The translations under genes and the position numbers were made by a program. Source: Euwallacea fornicatus (taxonomy: Eukaryota > Arthropoda > Insecta > Coleoptera > Curculionidae). From it: a DNA stretch of 64,000 nt. Positions 24,972-37,564 of the stretch are shown one piece after another (the stretch's first letter is position 1; each line of letters starts with the position of its first letter). The DNA is taken from the NCBI RefSeq assembly GCF_040115645.1, contig NW_027096013.1, positions 434,001-498,000 on the forward strand, given 5' to 3'. A model generated the notes under the pieces. The model worked only from the letters and a program-made list of their open reading frames with translations, was not told where the DNA came from and made no database searches.

Positions 24972-27912
24972 ACACATCATCATTCCATCTTGTTGAATTT
25001 CCAAGAAAAAGAGTACTTTAATTGCTCAAACACTCCAATTGTGAGACTTTTCTAAATTTGAAACTCGATAACTTCGACAAATGATGACCAAATGTCTTAA
25101 ACAAAGTGACAAATTAATCAGCTAGACGAGATCTTTCAGGTGACACAACACATCATCATTCCATCTTGTTGAATTTCCAAGAAAAAGAGTACTTTAATTG
25201 CTCAAACACTCAAATTGTGAGACTTCTCAAATTTTGACGCTCGATAACTTCGACAAATGATGACCAAATGTCTTAAACAAAGTTTCAAATTAATCAGTTC
25301 GACGAGATCTTTCAGGTGACACAACACATCATGATTCCATCTTGTTGAATTTCCAAGAAAAAGAGTACTTTAAGTGCTCAAACACTCAAATTGTGCGATT
25401 TTTCATATTTTGAAGCTCGATAACTTCGACAAATGATGACCAAATGTCTTGATCAAAGTGTCAAATTAATCAGATCGACGAGATCTTTCAGGTGACACAA
25501 CACATCATGATTGCATCTTGTTGAATTTCCAAGAAAAAGAGTACTTTAAGAACTCAAACACTCAAATTGTGAGACTTCTCAAATTTTGACGCTCGATAAC
25601 TTCGGCAAATGATGACCAAATGTCTTGAACAAAGTGTCAAATTAATAAGATCGACGAGATCTTTCAGGTGACATAACACATCATCATTCCATCTTGTTGA
25701 ATTTCCAAGAAAAAGAGTACTTTAATTGCTCAAACACTCCAATTGTGAGACTTCTCAAATTTTGACGCTCAATAACTTCGACAAATGATGACCAAATGTC
25801 TTAAACAAAGTGTCAAATTAATCAGCTCGAGGAGATCTTTCAGGTGACACAACACATCATCATTCCATCTTGTTGAATTTCCAAGAAAAAGAGTACTTTA
25901 ATTGCTCAAACACTCCAATTGTGAGACTTCTCAAATTTTGACGCTCGATAACTTCGACAAATGATGACCAAATGTCTTAAACAAAGTTTCAAATTAATCA
26001 GTTCGACGAGATCTTTCAGGTGACACAACACATCATGATTCCATCTTGTTGAATTTCCAAGAAAAAGAGTATTTTAAGTGCTCAAACACTCAAATTGTGC
26101 GATTTTTCATATTTTGAAGCTCGATAACTTCGACAAATGATGACCAAATGTCTTGAACAAAGTGTCAAATTAATCAGCTCGAAGAGATCTTTCAGGTGAC
26201 ACAACACATCATCATTCCATCTTGTTGAATTTCCAAGAAAAAGAGTACTTTAATTGCTCAAACACTCCAATTGTGAGACTTTTCTAAATTTGAAACTCGA
26301 TAACTTCGACAAATGATGACCAAATGTCTTAAACAAAGTGACAAATTAATCAGCTAGACGAGATCTTTCAGGTGACACAACACATCATCATTCCATCTTG
26401 TTGAATTTCCAAGAAAAAGAGTACTTTAATTGCTCAAACACTCCAATTGTGAGACTTCTCAAATTTTGACGCTCAATAACTTCGACAAATGATGACCAAA
26501 TGTCTTAAACAAAGTGTCAAATTAATCAGCTCGAGGAGATCTTTCAGGTGACACAACACATCATCATTCCATCTTGTTGAATTTCCAAGAAAAAGAGTAC
26601 TTTATGTGCTCAAACACTCAAATTGTGCGATTTTTCATATTTTGAAGCTCGATAACTTCGACAAATGATGACCAAATGTCTTGAACAAAGTGTCAAATTA
26701 ATCAGATCGACGAGATCTTTCAGGTGACACAACACATCATCATTCCATCTTGTTGAATTTCCAAGAAAAAGAGTACTTTAATTGCTCAAACACTCCAATT
26801 GTGAGACTTTTCTAAATTTGAAGCTCGATAACTTCGACAAATGATGACCAAATGTCTTAAACAAAGTGACAAATTAATCAGCTAGACGAGTTCTTTCAGG
26901 TGACACAACACATCATGATTGCATCTTGTTGAATTTCCAAGAAAAAGAGTACTTTATGTGCCCAAACACTCAAATTGTGCGATTTTTCATATTTTGAAGC
27001 TCGATAACTTCGACAAATGATGACCAAATGTCTTAAACAAAGTATCAAATTAATCAGTTCGACGAGATCTTTCAGGTGACACAACACATCATGATTGCAT
27101 CTTGTTGAATTTCCAAGAAAAAGAGTACTTTAAGTGCTCAAACACTCAAATTATGCGATTTTTCATATTTTGAAGCTCGATAACTTCGACAAATGATGAC
27201 CAAATGTCTTAAACAAAGTATCAAATTAATAAGATCGACGAGATCTTTCAGGTGACATAACACATCATCATTCCATCTTGTTGAATTTCCAAGAAAAAGA
27301 GTACTTTAAGTGCTCAAATACTCAAATTGTGCGATTTTTCATATTTTGAAGCTCAATAACTTCGACAAATGATGACCAAATGTCTTGATCAAAGTGTCAA
27401 ATTAATAAGATCGACGAGATCTTTCAGGTGACATAACACATCATCATTCCATCTTGTTGAATTTCCAAGAAAAAGAGTACTTTAAGTGCTCAAATACTCA
27501 AATTGTGCGATTTTTCATATTTTGAAGCTCAATAACTTCGACAAATGATGACCAAATGTCTTGATCAAAGTGTCAAATTAATCAGATCGACGAGATCTTT
27601 CAGGTGACACAACACATCATGATTGCATCTTGTTGAATTTCCAAGAAAAAGAGTACTTTAAGAACTCAAACACTCAAATTGTGAGACTTCTCAAATTTTG
27701 ACGCTCGATAACTTCGACAAATGATGACCAAATGTCTTGAACAAAGTGTCAAATTAATAAGATCGACGAGATCTTTCAGGTGACATAACACATCATCATT
27801 CCATCTTGTTGAATTTCCAAGAAAAAGAGTACTTTAAGTGCTCAAACACTCAAATTGTGCGATTTTTCATATTTTGAAGCTCGATAACTTCGACAAATGA
27901 TGACCAAATGTC
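24972..27912 (+). repeat. Dispersed 2.9-kb block, repeated at 36764-39704
   Basis: About 17 monomers match 36764-39704 at an offset of 11792 bp (67 monomers). The match covers the cttcggcaaatg and ctcaaattatgcgat monomers and the tandem aaatactc monomers near 27310 and 27486. The monomer at about 26769-26870 breaks the match: it is C class with tttaattgctc, where the other copies have the D-class gtgggattt. One-monomer replacement inside a long match looks like gene conversion. Confidence 0.84.
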
Positions 27913-28080
27913 TTGAACAAAGTGTCAAATTAATCAGATCGACGAGATCTTTCAGGTGACACAACACATCATCATTCCATCTTGTTGAATTTCCAAGAAA
28001 AAGAGTAGTTTAAGTGCTCAAACACTCAAATTGTGAGACTTCTCAAATTTTGACGCTCAATAACTTCGACAAATGATGAC

Positions 28081-30480
28081 CAAATGTCTTAAACAAAGTG
28101 TCAAATTAATCAGCTCGAGGAGATCTTTCAGGTGACACAACACATCATCATTCCATCTTGTTGAATTTCCAAGAAAAAGAGTACTTTAATTGCTCAAACA
28201 CTCCAATTGTGAGACTTCTCAAATTTTGACGCTCGATAACTTCGACAAATGATGACCAAATGTCTTAAACAAAGTTTCAAATTAATCAGTTCGACGAGAT
28301 CTTTCAGGTGACACAACACATCATGATTCCATCTTGTTGAATTTCCAAGAAAAAGAGTATTTTAAGTGCTCAAACACTCAAATTGTGCGATTTTTCATAT
28401 TTTGAAGCTCGATAACTTCGACAAATGATGACCAAATGTCTTGAACAAAGTGTCAAATTAATCAGCTCGAAGAGATCTTTCAGGTGACACAACACATCAT
28501 CATTCCATCTTGTTGAATTTCCAAGAAAAAGAGTACTTTAATTGCTCAAACACTCCAATTGTGAGACTTTTCTAAATTTGAAACTCGATAACTTCGACAA
28601 ATGATGACCAAATGTCTTAAACAAAGTGACAAATTAATCAGCTAGACGAGATCTTTCAGGTGACACAACACATCATCATTCCATCTTGTTGAATTTCCAA
28701 GAAAAAGAGTACTTTAATTGCTCAAACACTCCAATTGTGAGACTTCTCAAATTTTGACGCTCAATAACTTCGACAAATGATGACCAAATGTCTTAAACAA
28801 AGTGTCAAATTAATCAGCTCGAGGAGATCTTTCAGGTGACACAACACATCATCATTCCATCTTGTTGAATTTCCAAGAAAAAGAGTAGTTTAAGTGCTCA
28901 AACACTCAAATTGTGAGACTTCTCAAATTTTGACGCTCAATAACTCCGACAAATGATGACCAAATGTCTTGAACAAAGTGTCAAATTAATCAGCTCGACG
29001 AGATTTTTCAGGTGACACAACACATCATCATTCCATCTTGTTGAATTTCCAAGAAAAAGAGTACTTTAATTGCTCAAACACTTCAATTGTGAGACTTCTC
29101 AAATTTTGACGCTCGATAACTTCGACAAATGATGACCAAATGTCTTAAACAAAGTATCAAATTAATCAGTTCGACGAGATCTTTCAGGTGACACAACACA
29201 TCATGATTGCATCTTGTTGAATTTCCAAGAAAAAGAGTACTTTATGTGCTCAAACACTCAAATTGTGCGATTTTTCATATTTTGAAGCTCGATAACTTCG
29301 ACAAATGATGACCAAATGTCTTGAACAAAGTGTCAAATTAATCAGATCGACGAGATCTTTCAGGTGACACAACACATCATAATTCCATCTTGTTGAATTT
29401 CCAAGAAAAAGAGTAGTTTAAGTGCTCAAACACTCAAATTGTGAGACTTCTCAAATTTTGACGCTCGATAACTTCGACAAATGATGACCAAATGTCTTAA
29501 ACAAAGTATCAAATTAATAAGATCGACGAGATCTTTCAGGTGACATAACACATCATCATTCCATCTTGTTGAATTTCCAAGAAAAAGAGTACTTTAAGTG
29601 CTCAAACACTCAAATTGTGCGATTTTTCATATTTTGAAGCTCGATAACTTCGACAAATGATGACCAAATGTCTTAAACAAAGTATCAAATTAATCAGTTC
29701 GACGAGATCTTTCAGGTGACACAACACATCATGATTGCATCTTGTTGAATTTCCAAGAAAAAGAGTACTTTAAGTGCTCAAACACTCAAATTGTGCGATT
29801 TTTCATATTTTGAAGCTCGATAACTTCGACAAATGATGACCAAATGTCTTAAACAAAGTATCAAATTAATAAGATCGACGAGATCTTTCAGGTGACATAA
29901 CACATCATCATTCCATCTTGTTGAATTTCCAAGAAAAAGAGTACTTTAAGTGCTCAAACACTCAAATTGTGCGATTTTTCATATTTTGAAGCTCGATAAC
30001 TTCGACAAATGATGACCAAATGTCTTGAACAAAGTATCAAATTAATCAGTTCGACGAGATCTTTCAGGTGACACAACACATCATGATTCCATCTTGTTGA
30101 ATTTCCAAGAAAAAGAGTACTTTAAGTGCTCAAACACTCAAATTGTACGATTTTTCATATTTTGACGCTCGATAACTTCGACAAATGATGACCAAATGTC
30201 TTGAACAAAGTGTCAAATTAATCAGCTCGAAGAGATCTTTCAGGTGACACAACACATCATCATTCCATCTTGTTGAATTTCCAAGAAAAAGAGTACTTTA
30301 TGTGCTCAAACACTCAAATTGTGCGATTTTTCATATTTTGAAGCTCGATAACTTCGACAAATGATGACCAAATGTCTTGAACAAAGTGTCAAATTAATCA
30401 GATCGACGAGATCTTTCAGGTGACACAACACATCATCATTCCATCTTGTTGAATTTCCAAGAAAAAGAGTAGTTTAAGTG
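28081..30480 (+). repeat. Dispersed 2.4-kb block, repeated at about 41809-44208
   Basis: The two blocks align at an offset of 13728 bp (78 monomers). Shared landmarks are aactccgac (28946, 42674), catcataattcc (near 29378, 43106) and gtacgatttttc (30145, 43873). One to two monomers near 29465-29700 differ, and the match is otherwise continuous. Because 41.8-44.2 kb lies inside the 9.5-kb duplication, the same block also occurs at about 51.3-53.7 kb. Confidence 0.83.
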
Positions 30481-30655
30481 CTCAAACACTCAAATTGTGA
30501 GACTTCTCAAATTTTGACGCTCAATAACTTCGACAAATGATGACCAAATGTCTTAAACAAAGTGTCAAATTAATAAGCTCGACGAGATCTTTCAGGTGAC
30601 ACAACACATCATCATTCCATCTTGTTGAATTTCCAAGAAAAAGAGTACTTTATGT
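29865..30655 (+). repeat. 4.5-monomer block repeated at offset 2640
   Basis: The block matches about 32505-33295. The second copy has private single-base changes: ttccacgaaaaag near 33098, tgtcgtaaac near 33193 and an extra a in the A-run (gaaaaaaagtact, g to a) near 33281. A third related copy lies at about 35025-35760. Confidence 0.78.
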
Positions 30656-31504
30656 GCCCAAACACTAAAATTGTGCGATTTTTCATATTTTGAAGCTCGA
30701 TAACTTCGACAAATGATGACCAAATGTCTTAAACAAAGTATCAAATTAATCAGTTCGACGAGATCTTTCAGGTGACACAACACATCATGATTGCATCTTG
30801 TTGAATTTCCAAGAAAAAGAGTACTTTAAGTGCTCAAACACTCAAATTGTGCGATTTTTCATATTTTGAAGCTCGATAACTTCGACAAATGATGACCAAA
30901 TGTCTTGAACAAAGTGTCAAATTAATCAGATCGACGAGATCTTTCAGGTGACACAACACATCATCATTCCATCTTGTTGAATTTCCAAGAAAAAGAGTAG
31001 TTTAAGTGCTCAAACACTCAAATTGTGAGACTTCTCAAATTTTGACGCTCAATAACTTCGACAAATGATGACCAAATGTCTTAAACAAAGTGTCAAATTA
31101 ATAAGCTCGACGAGATCTTTCAGGTGACACAACACATCATCATTCCATCTTGTTGAATTTCCAAGAAAAAGAGTACTTTATGTGCCCAAACACTCAAATT
31201 GTGCGATTTTTCATATTTTGAAGCTCGATAACTTCGACAAATGATGACCAAATGTCTTAAACAAAGTATCAAATTAATAAGATCGACGAGATCTTTCAGG
31301 TGACATAACACATCATCATTCCATCTTGTTGAATTTCCAAGAAAAAGAGTACTTTAAGTGCTCAAACACTCAAATTGTGCGATTTTTCATATTTTGAAGC
31401 TCGATAACTTCGACAAATGATGACCAAATGTCTTGAACAAAGTGTCAAATTAATCAGCTCGAAGAGATCTTTCAGGTGACACAACACATCATCATTCCAT
31501 CTTG

Positions 31505-32560
31505 TTGAATTTCCAAGAAAAAGAGTACTTTAATTGCTCAAACACTCCAATTGTGAGACTTTTCTAAATTTGAAACTCGATAACTTCGACAAATGATGAC
31601 CAAATGTCTTAAACAAAGTGACAAATTAATCAGCTAGACGAGATCTTTCAGGTGACACAAAACATCATCATTCCATCTTGTTGAATTTCCAAGAAAAAGA
31701 GTACTTTAATTGCTCAAACACTCCAATTGTGAGACTTCTCAAATTTTGACGCTCAATAACTTCGACAAATGATGACCAAATGTCTTAAACAAAGTGTCAA
31801 ATTAATCAGCTCGAGGAGATCTTTCAGGTGACACAACACATCATCATTCCATCTTGTTGAATTTCCAAGAAAAAGAGTACTTTAAGTGCTCAAATACTCA
31901 AATTGTGCGATTTTTCATATTTTGAAGCTCAATAACTTCGACAAATGATGACCAAATGTCTTGATCAAAGTGTCAAATTAATAAGATCGACGAGATCTTT
32001 CAGGTGACATAACACATCATCATTCCATCTTGTTGAATTTCCAAGAAAAAGAGTACTTTAAGTGCTCAAACACTCCAATTGTGAGACTTTTCTAAATTTG
32101 AAACTCGATAACTTCGACAAATGATGACCAAATGTCTTAAACAAAGTGACAAATTAATCAGCTAGACGAGATCTTTCAGGTGACACAACACATCATCATT
32201 CCATCTTGTTGAATTTCCAAGAAAAAGAGTACTTTAATTGCTCAAACACTCCAATTGTGAGACTTCTCAAATTTTGACGCTCAATAACTTCGACAAATGA
32301 TGACCAAATGTCTTAAACAAAGTGTCAAATTAATCAGCTCGAGGAGATCTTTCAGGTGACACAACACATCATCATTCCATCTTGTTGAATTTCCAAGAAA
32401 AAGAGTACTTTAAGTGCTCAAATACTCAAATTGTGCGATTTTTCATATTTTGAAGCTCAATAACTTCGACAAATGATGACCAAATGTCTTGATCAAAGTG
32501 TCAAATTAATAAGATCGACGAGATCTTTCAGGTGACATAACACATCATCATTCCATCTTG
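31505..32560 (+). repeat. Trimer higher-order repeat, two copies (528 bp each)
   Basis: Each unit is a C-class monomer (tgacaaat, cagctagacg), a B-class monomer (gctcgaggag) and an A-class monomer (caaatactcaaattg, gatcaaag). The aaatactc marker lies at 31891 and 32419, 528 bp apart. The first C monomer has tttaattgctc and the second tttaagtgctc. A private change, acacaaaacatc, is near 31656. Confidence 0.85.
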
Positions 32561-32566
32561 TTGAAT

Positions 32567-34665
32567 TTCCAAGAAAAAGAGTACTTTAAGTGCTCAAACA
32601 CTCAAATTGTGCGATTTTTCATATTTTGAAGCTCGATAACTTCGACAAATGATGACCAAATGTCTTGAACAAAGTATCAAATTAATCAGTTCGACGAGAT
32701 CTTTCAGGTGACACAACACATCATGATTCCATCTTGTTGAATTTCCAAGAAAAAGAGTACTTTAAGTGCTCAAACACTCAAATTGTACGATTTTTCATAT
32801 TTTGACGCTCGATAACTTCGACAAATGATGACCAAATGTCTTGAACAAAGTGTCAAATTAATCAGCTCGAAGAGATCTTTCAGGTGACACAACACATCAT
32901 CATTCCATCTTGTTGAATTTCCAAGAAAAAGAGTACTTTATGTGCTCAAACACTCAAATTGTGCGATTTTTCATATTTTGAAGCTCGATAACTTCGACAA
33001 ATGATGACCAAATGTCTTGAACAAAGTGTCAAATTAATCAGATCGACGAGATCTTTCAGGTGACACAACACATCATCATTCCATCTTGTTGAATTTCCAC
33101 GAAAAAGAGTAGTTTAAGTGCTCAAACACTCAAATTGTGAGACTTCTCAAATTTTGACGCTCAATAACTTCGACAAATGATGACCAAATGTCGTAAACAA
33201 AGTGTCAAATTAATAAGCTCGACGAGATCTTTCAGGTGACACAACACATCATCATTCCATCTTGTTGAATTTCCAAGAAAAAAAGTACTTTATGTGCTCA
33301 AACACTCAAATTGTGCGATTTTTCATATTTTGAAGCTCGATAACTTCGACAAATGATGACCAAATGTCTTGAACAAAGTGTCAAATTAATCAGATCGACG
33401 AGATCTTTCAGGTGACACAACACATCATCATTCCATCTTGTTGAATTTCCAAGAAAAAGAGTAGTTTAAGTGCTCAAACACTCAAATTGTGAGACTTCTC
33501 AAATTTTGACGCTCAATAACTTCGACAAATGATGACCAAATGTCTTAAACAAAGTGTCAAATTAATAAGCTCGACGAGATCTTTCAGGTGACACAACACA
33601 TCATCATTCCATCTTGTTGAATTTCCAAGAAAAAGAGTAGTTTAAGTGCTCAAACACTCAAATTGTGAGACTTCTCAAATTTTGACGCTCAATAACTTCG
33701 ACAAATGATGACCAAATGTCTTAAACAAAGTGTCAAATTAATCAGATCGACGAGATCTTTCAGGTGACACAACACATCATCATTCCATCTTGTTGAATTT
33801 CCAAGAAAAAGAGTAGTTTAAGTGCTCAAACACTCAAATTGTGAGACTTCTCAAATTTTGACGCTCGATAACTTCGACAAATGATGACCAAATGTCTTAA
33901 ACAAAGTATCAAATTAATCAGTTCGACGAGATCTTTCAGGTGACACAACACATCATGATTGCATCTTGTTGAATTTCCAAGAAAAAGAGTACTTTATGTG
34001 CTCAAACACTCAAATTGTGCGATTTTTCATATTTTGAAGCTCGATAACTTCGACAAATGATGACCAAATGTCTTGAACAAAGTGTCAAATTAATCAGATC
34101 GACGAGATCTTTCAGGTGACACAACACATCATCATTCCATCTTGTTGAATTTCCAAGAAAAAGAGTAGTTTAAGTGCTCAAACACTCAAATTGTGAGACT
34201 TCTCAAATTTTGACGCTCAATAACTTCGACAAATGATGACCAAATGTCTTAAACAAAGTGTCAAATTAATAAGCTCGACGAGATCTTTCAGGTGACATAA
34301 CACATCATCATTCCATCTTGTTGAATTTCCAAGAAAAAGAGTACTTTAAGTGCCCAAACACTCAAATTGTGCGATTTTTCATATTTTGAAGCTCGATAAC
34401 TTCGACAAATGATGACCAAATGTCTTAAACAAAGTATCAAATTAATCAGTTCGACGAGATCTTTCAGGTGACACAACACATCATGATTGCATCTTGTTGA
34501 ATTTCCAAGAAAAAGAGTACTTTAAGTGCTCAAACACTCAAATTGTGCGATTTTTCATATTTTGAAGCTCGATAACTTCGACAAATGATGACCAAATGTC
34601 TTAAACAAAGTATCAAATTAATAAGATCGACGAGATCTTTCAGGTGACATAACACATCATCATTC
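32567..34665 (+). repeat. Mixed A/B dimer-rich satellite segment
   Basis: About twelve monomers. A-class tttatgtgctc monomers with cagatcgacg alternate with B-class gtagtttaag monomers ending aataagctcgacg. Near 33610-33950 the B class occurs three times in a row. The open-variant monomer at 34349 has tttaagtgcccaaac rather than tttatgtgcccaaac, the only such case seen. Nothing but satellite is present. Confidence 0.78.
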
Positions 34666-35017
34666 CAACTTGTTGAATTTCCAAGAAAAAGAGTACTTTA
34701 AGTGCTCAAATACTCAAATTGTGCGATTTTTCATATTTTGAAGCTCAATAACTTCGACAAATGATGACCAAATGTCTTGATCAAAGAGTTAAATTAATAA
34801 GATCGAGGAGATCTTTCAGGTGACATAACACATCATCATTCCAACTTGTTGAATTTCCAAGAAAAAGAGTACTTTAAGTGCTCAAATACTCAAATTGTGC
34901 GATTTTTCATATTTTGAAGCTCAATAACTTCGACAAATGATGACCAAATGTCTTGATCAAAGAGTTAAATTAATAAGATCGAGGAGATCTTTCAGGTGAC
35001 ATAACACATCATCATTC
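34666..35017 (+). repeat. Single-monomer tandem duplication with private variants
   Basis: Two adjacent 176-bp units appear identical and share three variants seen nowhere else in the window: ccaacttg (34666, 34842), caaagagttaaat (near 34785, 34961) and gatcgaggag with aataa upstream (near 34801, 34977). This is the smallest amplification step visible in the array. Its junction maps to the monomer tail, not to the central core. Confidence 0.9.
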
Positions 35018-35379
35018 CATCTTGTTGAATTTCCAAGAAAAAGAGTACTTTAAGTGCTCAAACACTCAAATTGTGCGATTTTTCATATTTTGAAGCTCGA
35101 TAACTTCGACAAATGATGACCAAATGTCTTGAACAAAGTATCAAATTAATCAGTTCGACGAGATCTTTCAGGTGACACAACACATCATGATTCCATCTTG
35201 TTGAATTTCCAAGAAAAAGAGTACTTTAAGTGCTCAAACACTCAAATTGTACGATTTTTCATATTTTGACGCTCGATAACTTCGACAAATGATGACCAAA
35301 TGTCTTGAACAAAGTGTCAAATTAATCAGCTCGAAGAGATCTTTCAGGTGACACAACACATCATCATACCATCTTGTTG

Positions 35380-36763
35380 AATTTCCAAGAAAAAGAGTAC
35401 TTTATGTGCTCAAACACTCAAATTGTGCGATTTTTCATATTTTGAAGCTCGATAACTTCGACAAATGATGACCAAATGTCTTGAACAAAGTGTCAAATTA
35501 ATCAGATCGACGAGATCTTTCAGGTGACACAACACATCATCATTCCATCTTGTTGAATTTCCAAGAAAAAGAGTAGTTTAAGTGCTCAAACACTCAAATT
35601 GTGAGACTTCTCAAATTTTGACGCTCAATAACTTCGACAAATGATGACCAAATGTCTTAAACAAAGTGTCAAATTAATAAGCTCGACGAGATCTTTCAGG
35701 TGACACAACACATCATCATTCCATCTTGTTGAATTTCCAAGAAAAAGAGTACTTTATGTGCTCAAACACTCAAATTGTGCGATTTTTCATATTTTGAAGC
35801 TCGATAACTTCGACAAATGATGACCAAATGTCTTGAACAAAGTGTCAAATTAATCAGATCGACGAGATCTTTCAGGTGACACAACACATCATCATTCCAT
35901 CTTGTTGAATTTCCAAGAAAAAGAGTAGTTTAAGTGCTCAAACACTCAAATTGTGAGACTTCTCAAATTTTGACGCTCAATAACTTCGACAAATGATGAC
36001 CAAATGTCTTAAACAAAGTGTCAAATTAATAAGCTCGACGAGATCTTTCAGGTGACACAACACATCATCATTCCATCTTGTTGAATTTCCAAGAAAAAGA
36101 GTACTTTATGTGCTCAAACACTCAAATTGTGCGATTTTTCATATTTTGAAGCTCGATAACTTCGACAAATGATGACCAAATGTCTTAAACAAAGTATCAA
36201 ATTAATAAGATCGACGAGATCTTTCAGGTGACATAACACATCATCATTCCATCTTGTTGAATTTCCAAGAAAAAGAGTACTTTATGTGCTCAAACACTCA
36301 AATTGTGCGATTTTTCATATTTTGAAGCTCGATAACTTCGACAAATGATGACCAAATGTCTTGAACAAAGTGTCAAATTAATCAGATCGACGAGATCTTT
36401 CAGGTGACACAACACATCATCATTCCATCTTGTTGAATTTCCAAGAAAAAGAGTAGTTTAAGTGCTCAAACACTCAAATTGTGAGACTTCTCAAATTTTG
36501 ACGCTCAATAACTTCGACAAATGATGACCAAATGTCTTAAACAAAGTGTCAAATTAATAAGCTCGACGAGATCTTTCAGGTGACACAACACATCATCATT
36601 CCATCTTGTTGAATTTCCAAGAAAAAGAGTACTTTATGTGCTCAAACACTCAAATTGTGCGATTTTTCATATTTTGAAGCTCGATAACTTCGACAAATGA
36701 TGACCAAATGTCTTAAACAAAGTATCAAATTAATCAGCTCGAAGAGATCTTTCAGGTGACACA
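35380..36763 (+). repeat. Dimer-rich higher-order repeat
   Basis: An A-class tttatgtgctc/cagatcgacg monomer is followed by a B-class gtagtttaag/aataagctcgacg monomer. The pair starts near 35401, 35753 and 36281. A single A-class monomer with tatcaaat/aataagatcg near 36105 interrupts the alternation. A last tttatgtgctc monomer near 36633 leads into the next block. Confidence 0.82.
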
Positions 36764-37564
36764 ACACATCATCATTCCATCTTGTTGAATTTCCAAGAAA
36801 AAGAGTACTTTAATTGCTCAAACACTCCAATTGTGAGACTTTTCTAAATTTGAAACTCGATAACTTCGACAAATGATGACCAAATGTCTTAAACAAAGTG
36901 ACAAATTAATCAGCTAGACGAGATCTTTCAGGTGACACAACACATCATCATTCCATCTTGTTGAATTTCCAAGAAAAAGAGTACTTTAATTGCTCAAACA
37001 CTCAAATTGTGAGACTTCTCAAATTTTGACGCTCGATAACTTCGACAAATGATGACCAAATGTCTTAAACAAAGTTTCAAATTAATCAGTTCGACGAGAT
37101 CTTTCAGGTGACACAACACATCATGATTCCATCTTGTTGAATTTCCAAGAAAAAGAGTACTTTAAGTGCTCAAACACTCAAATTGTGCGATTTTTCATAT
37201 TTTGAAGCTCGATAACTTCGACAAATGATGACCAAATGTCTTGATCAAAGTGTCAAATTAATCAGATCGACGAGATCTTTCAGGTGACACAACACATCAT
37301 GATTGCATCTTGTTGAATTTCCAAGAAAAAGAGTACTTTAAGAACTCAAACACTCAAATTGTGAGACTTCTCAAATTTTGACGCTCGATAACTTCGGCAA
37401 ATGATGACCAAATGTCTTGAACAAAGTGTCAAATTAATAAGATCGACGAGATCTTTCAGGTGACATAACACATCATCATTCCATCTTGTTGAATTTCCAA
37501 GAAAAAGAGTACTTTAATTGCTCAAACACTCCAATTGTGAGACTTCTCAAATTTTGACGCTCAA

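Noticed and set aside
33281..33290. Extra indel in the A-run near 33281 (gaaaaaaagtact)
   Set aside because: Monomer phase is unchanged after it, so it is a g-to-a substitution in the gag of aaaaagagtact, not a length change. The same holds near 63375.
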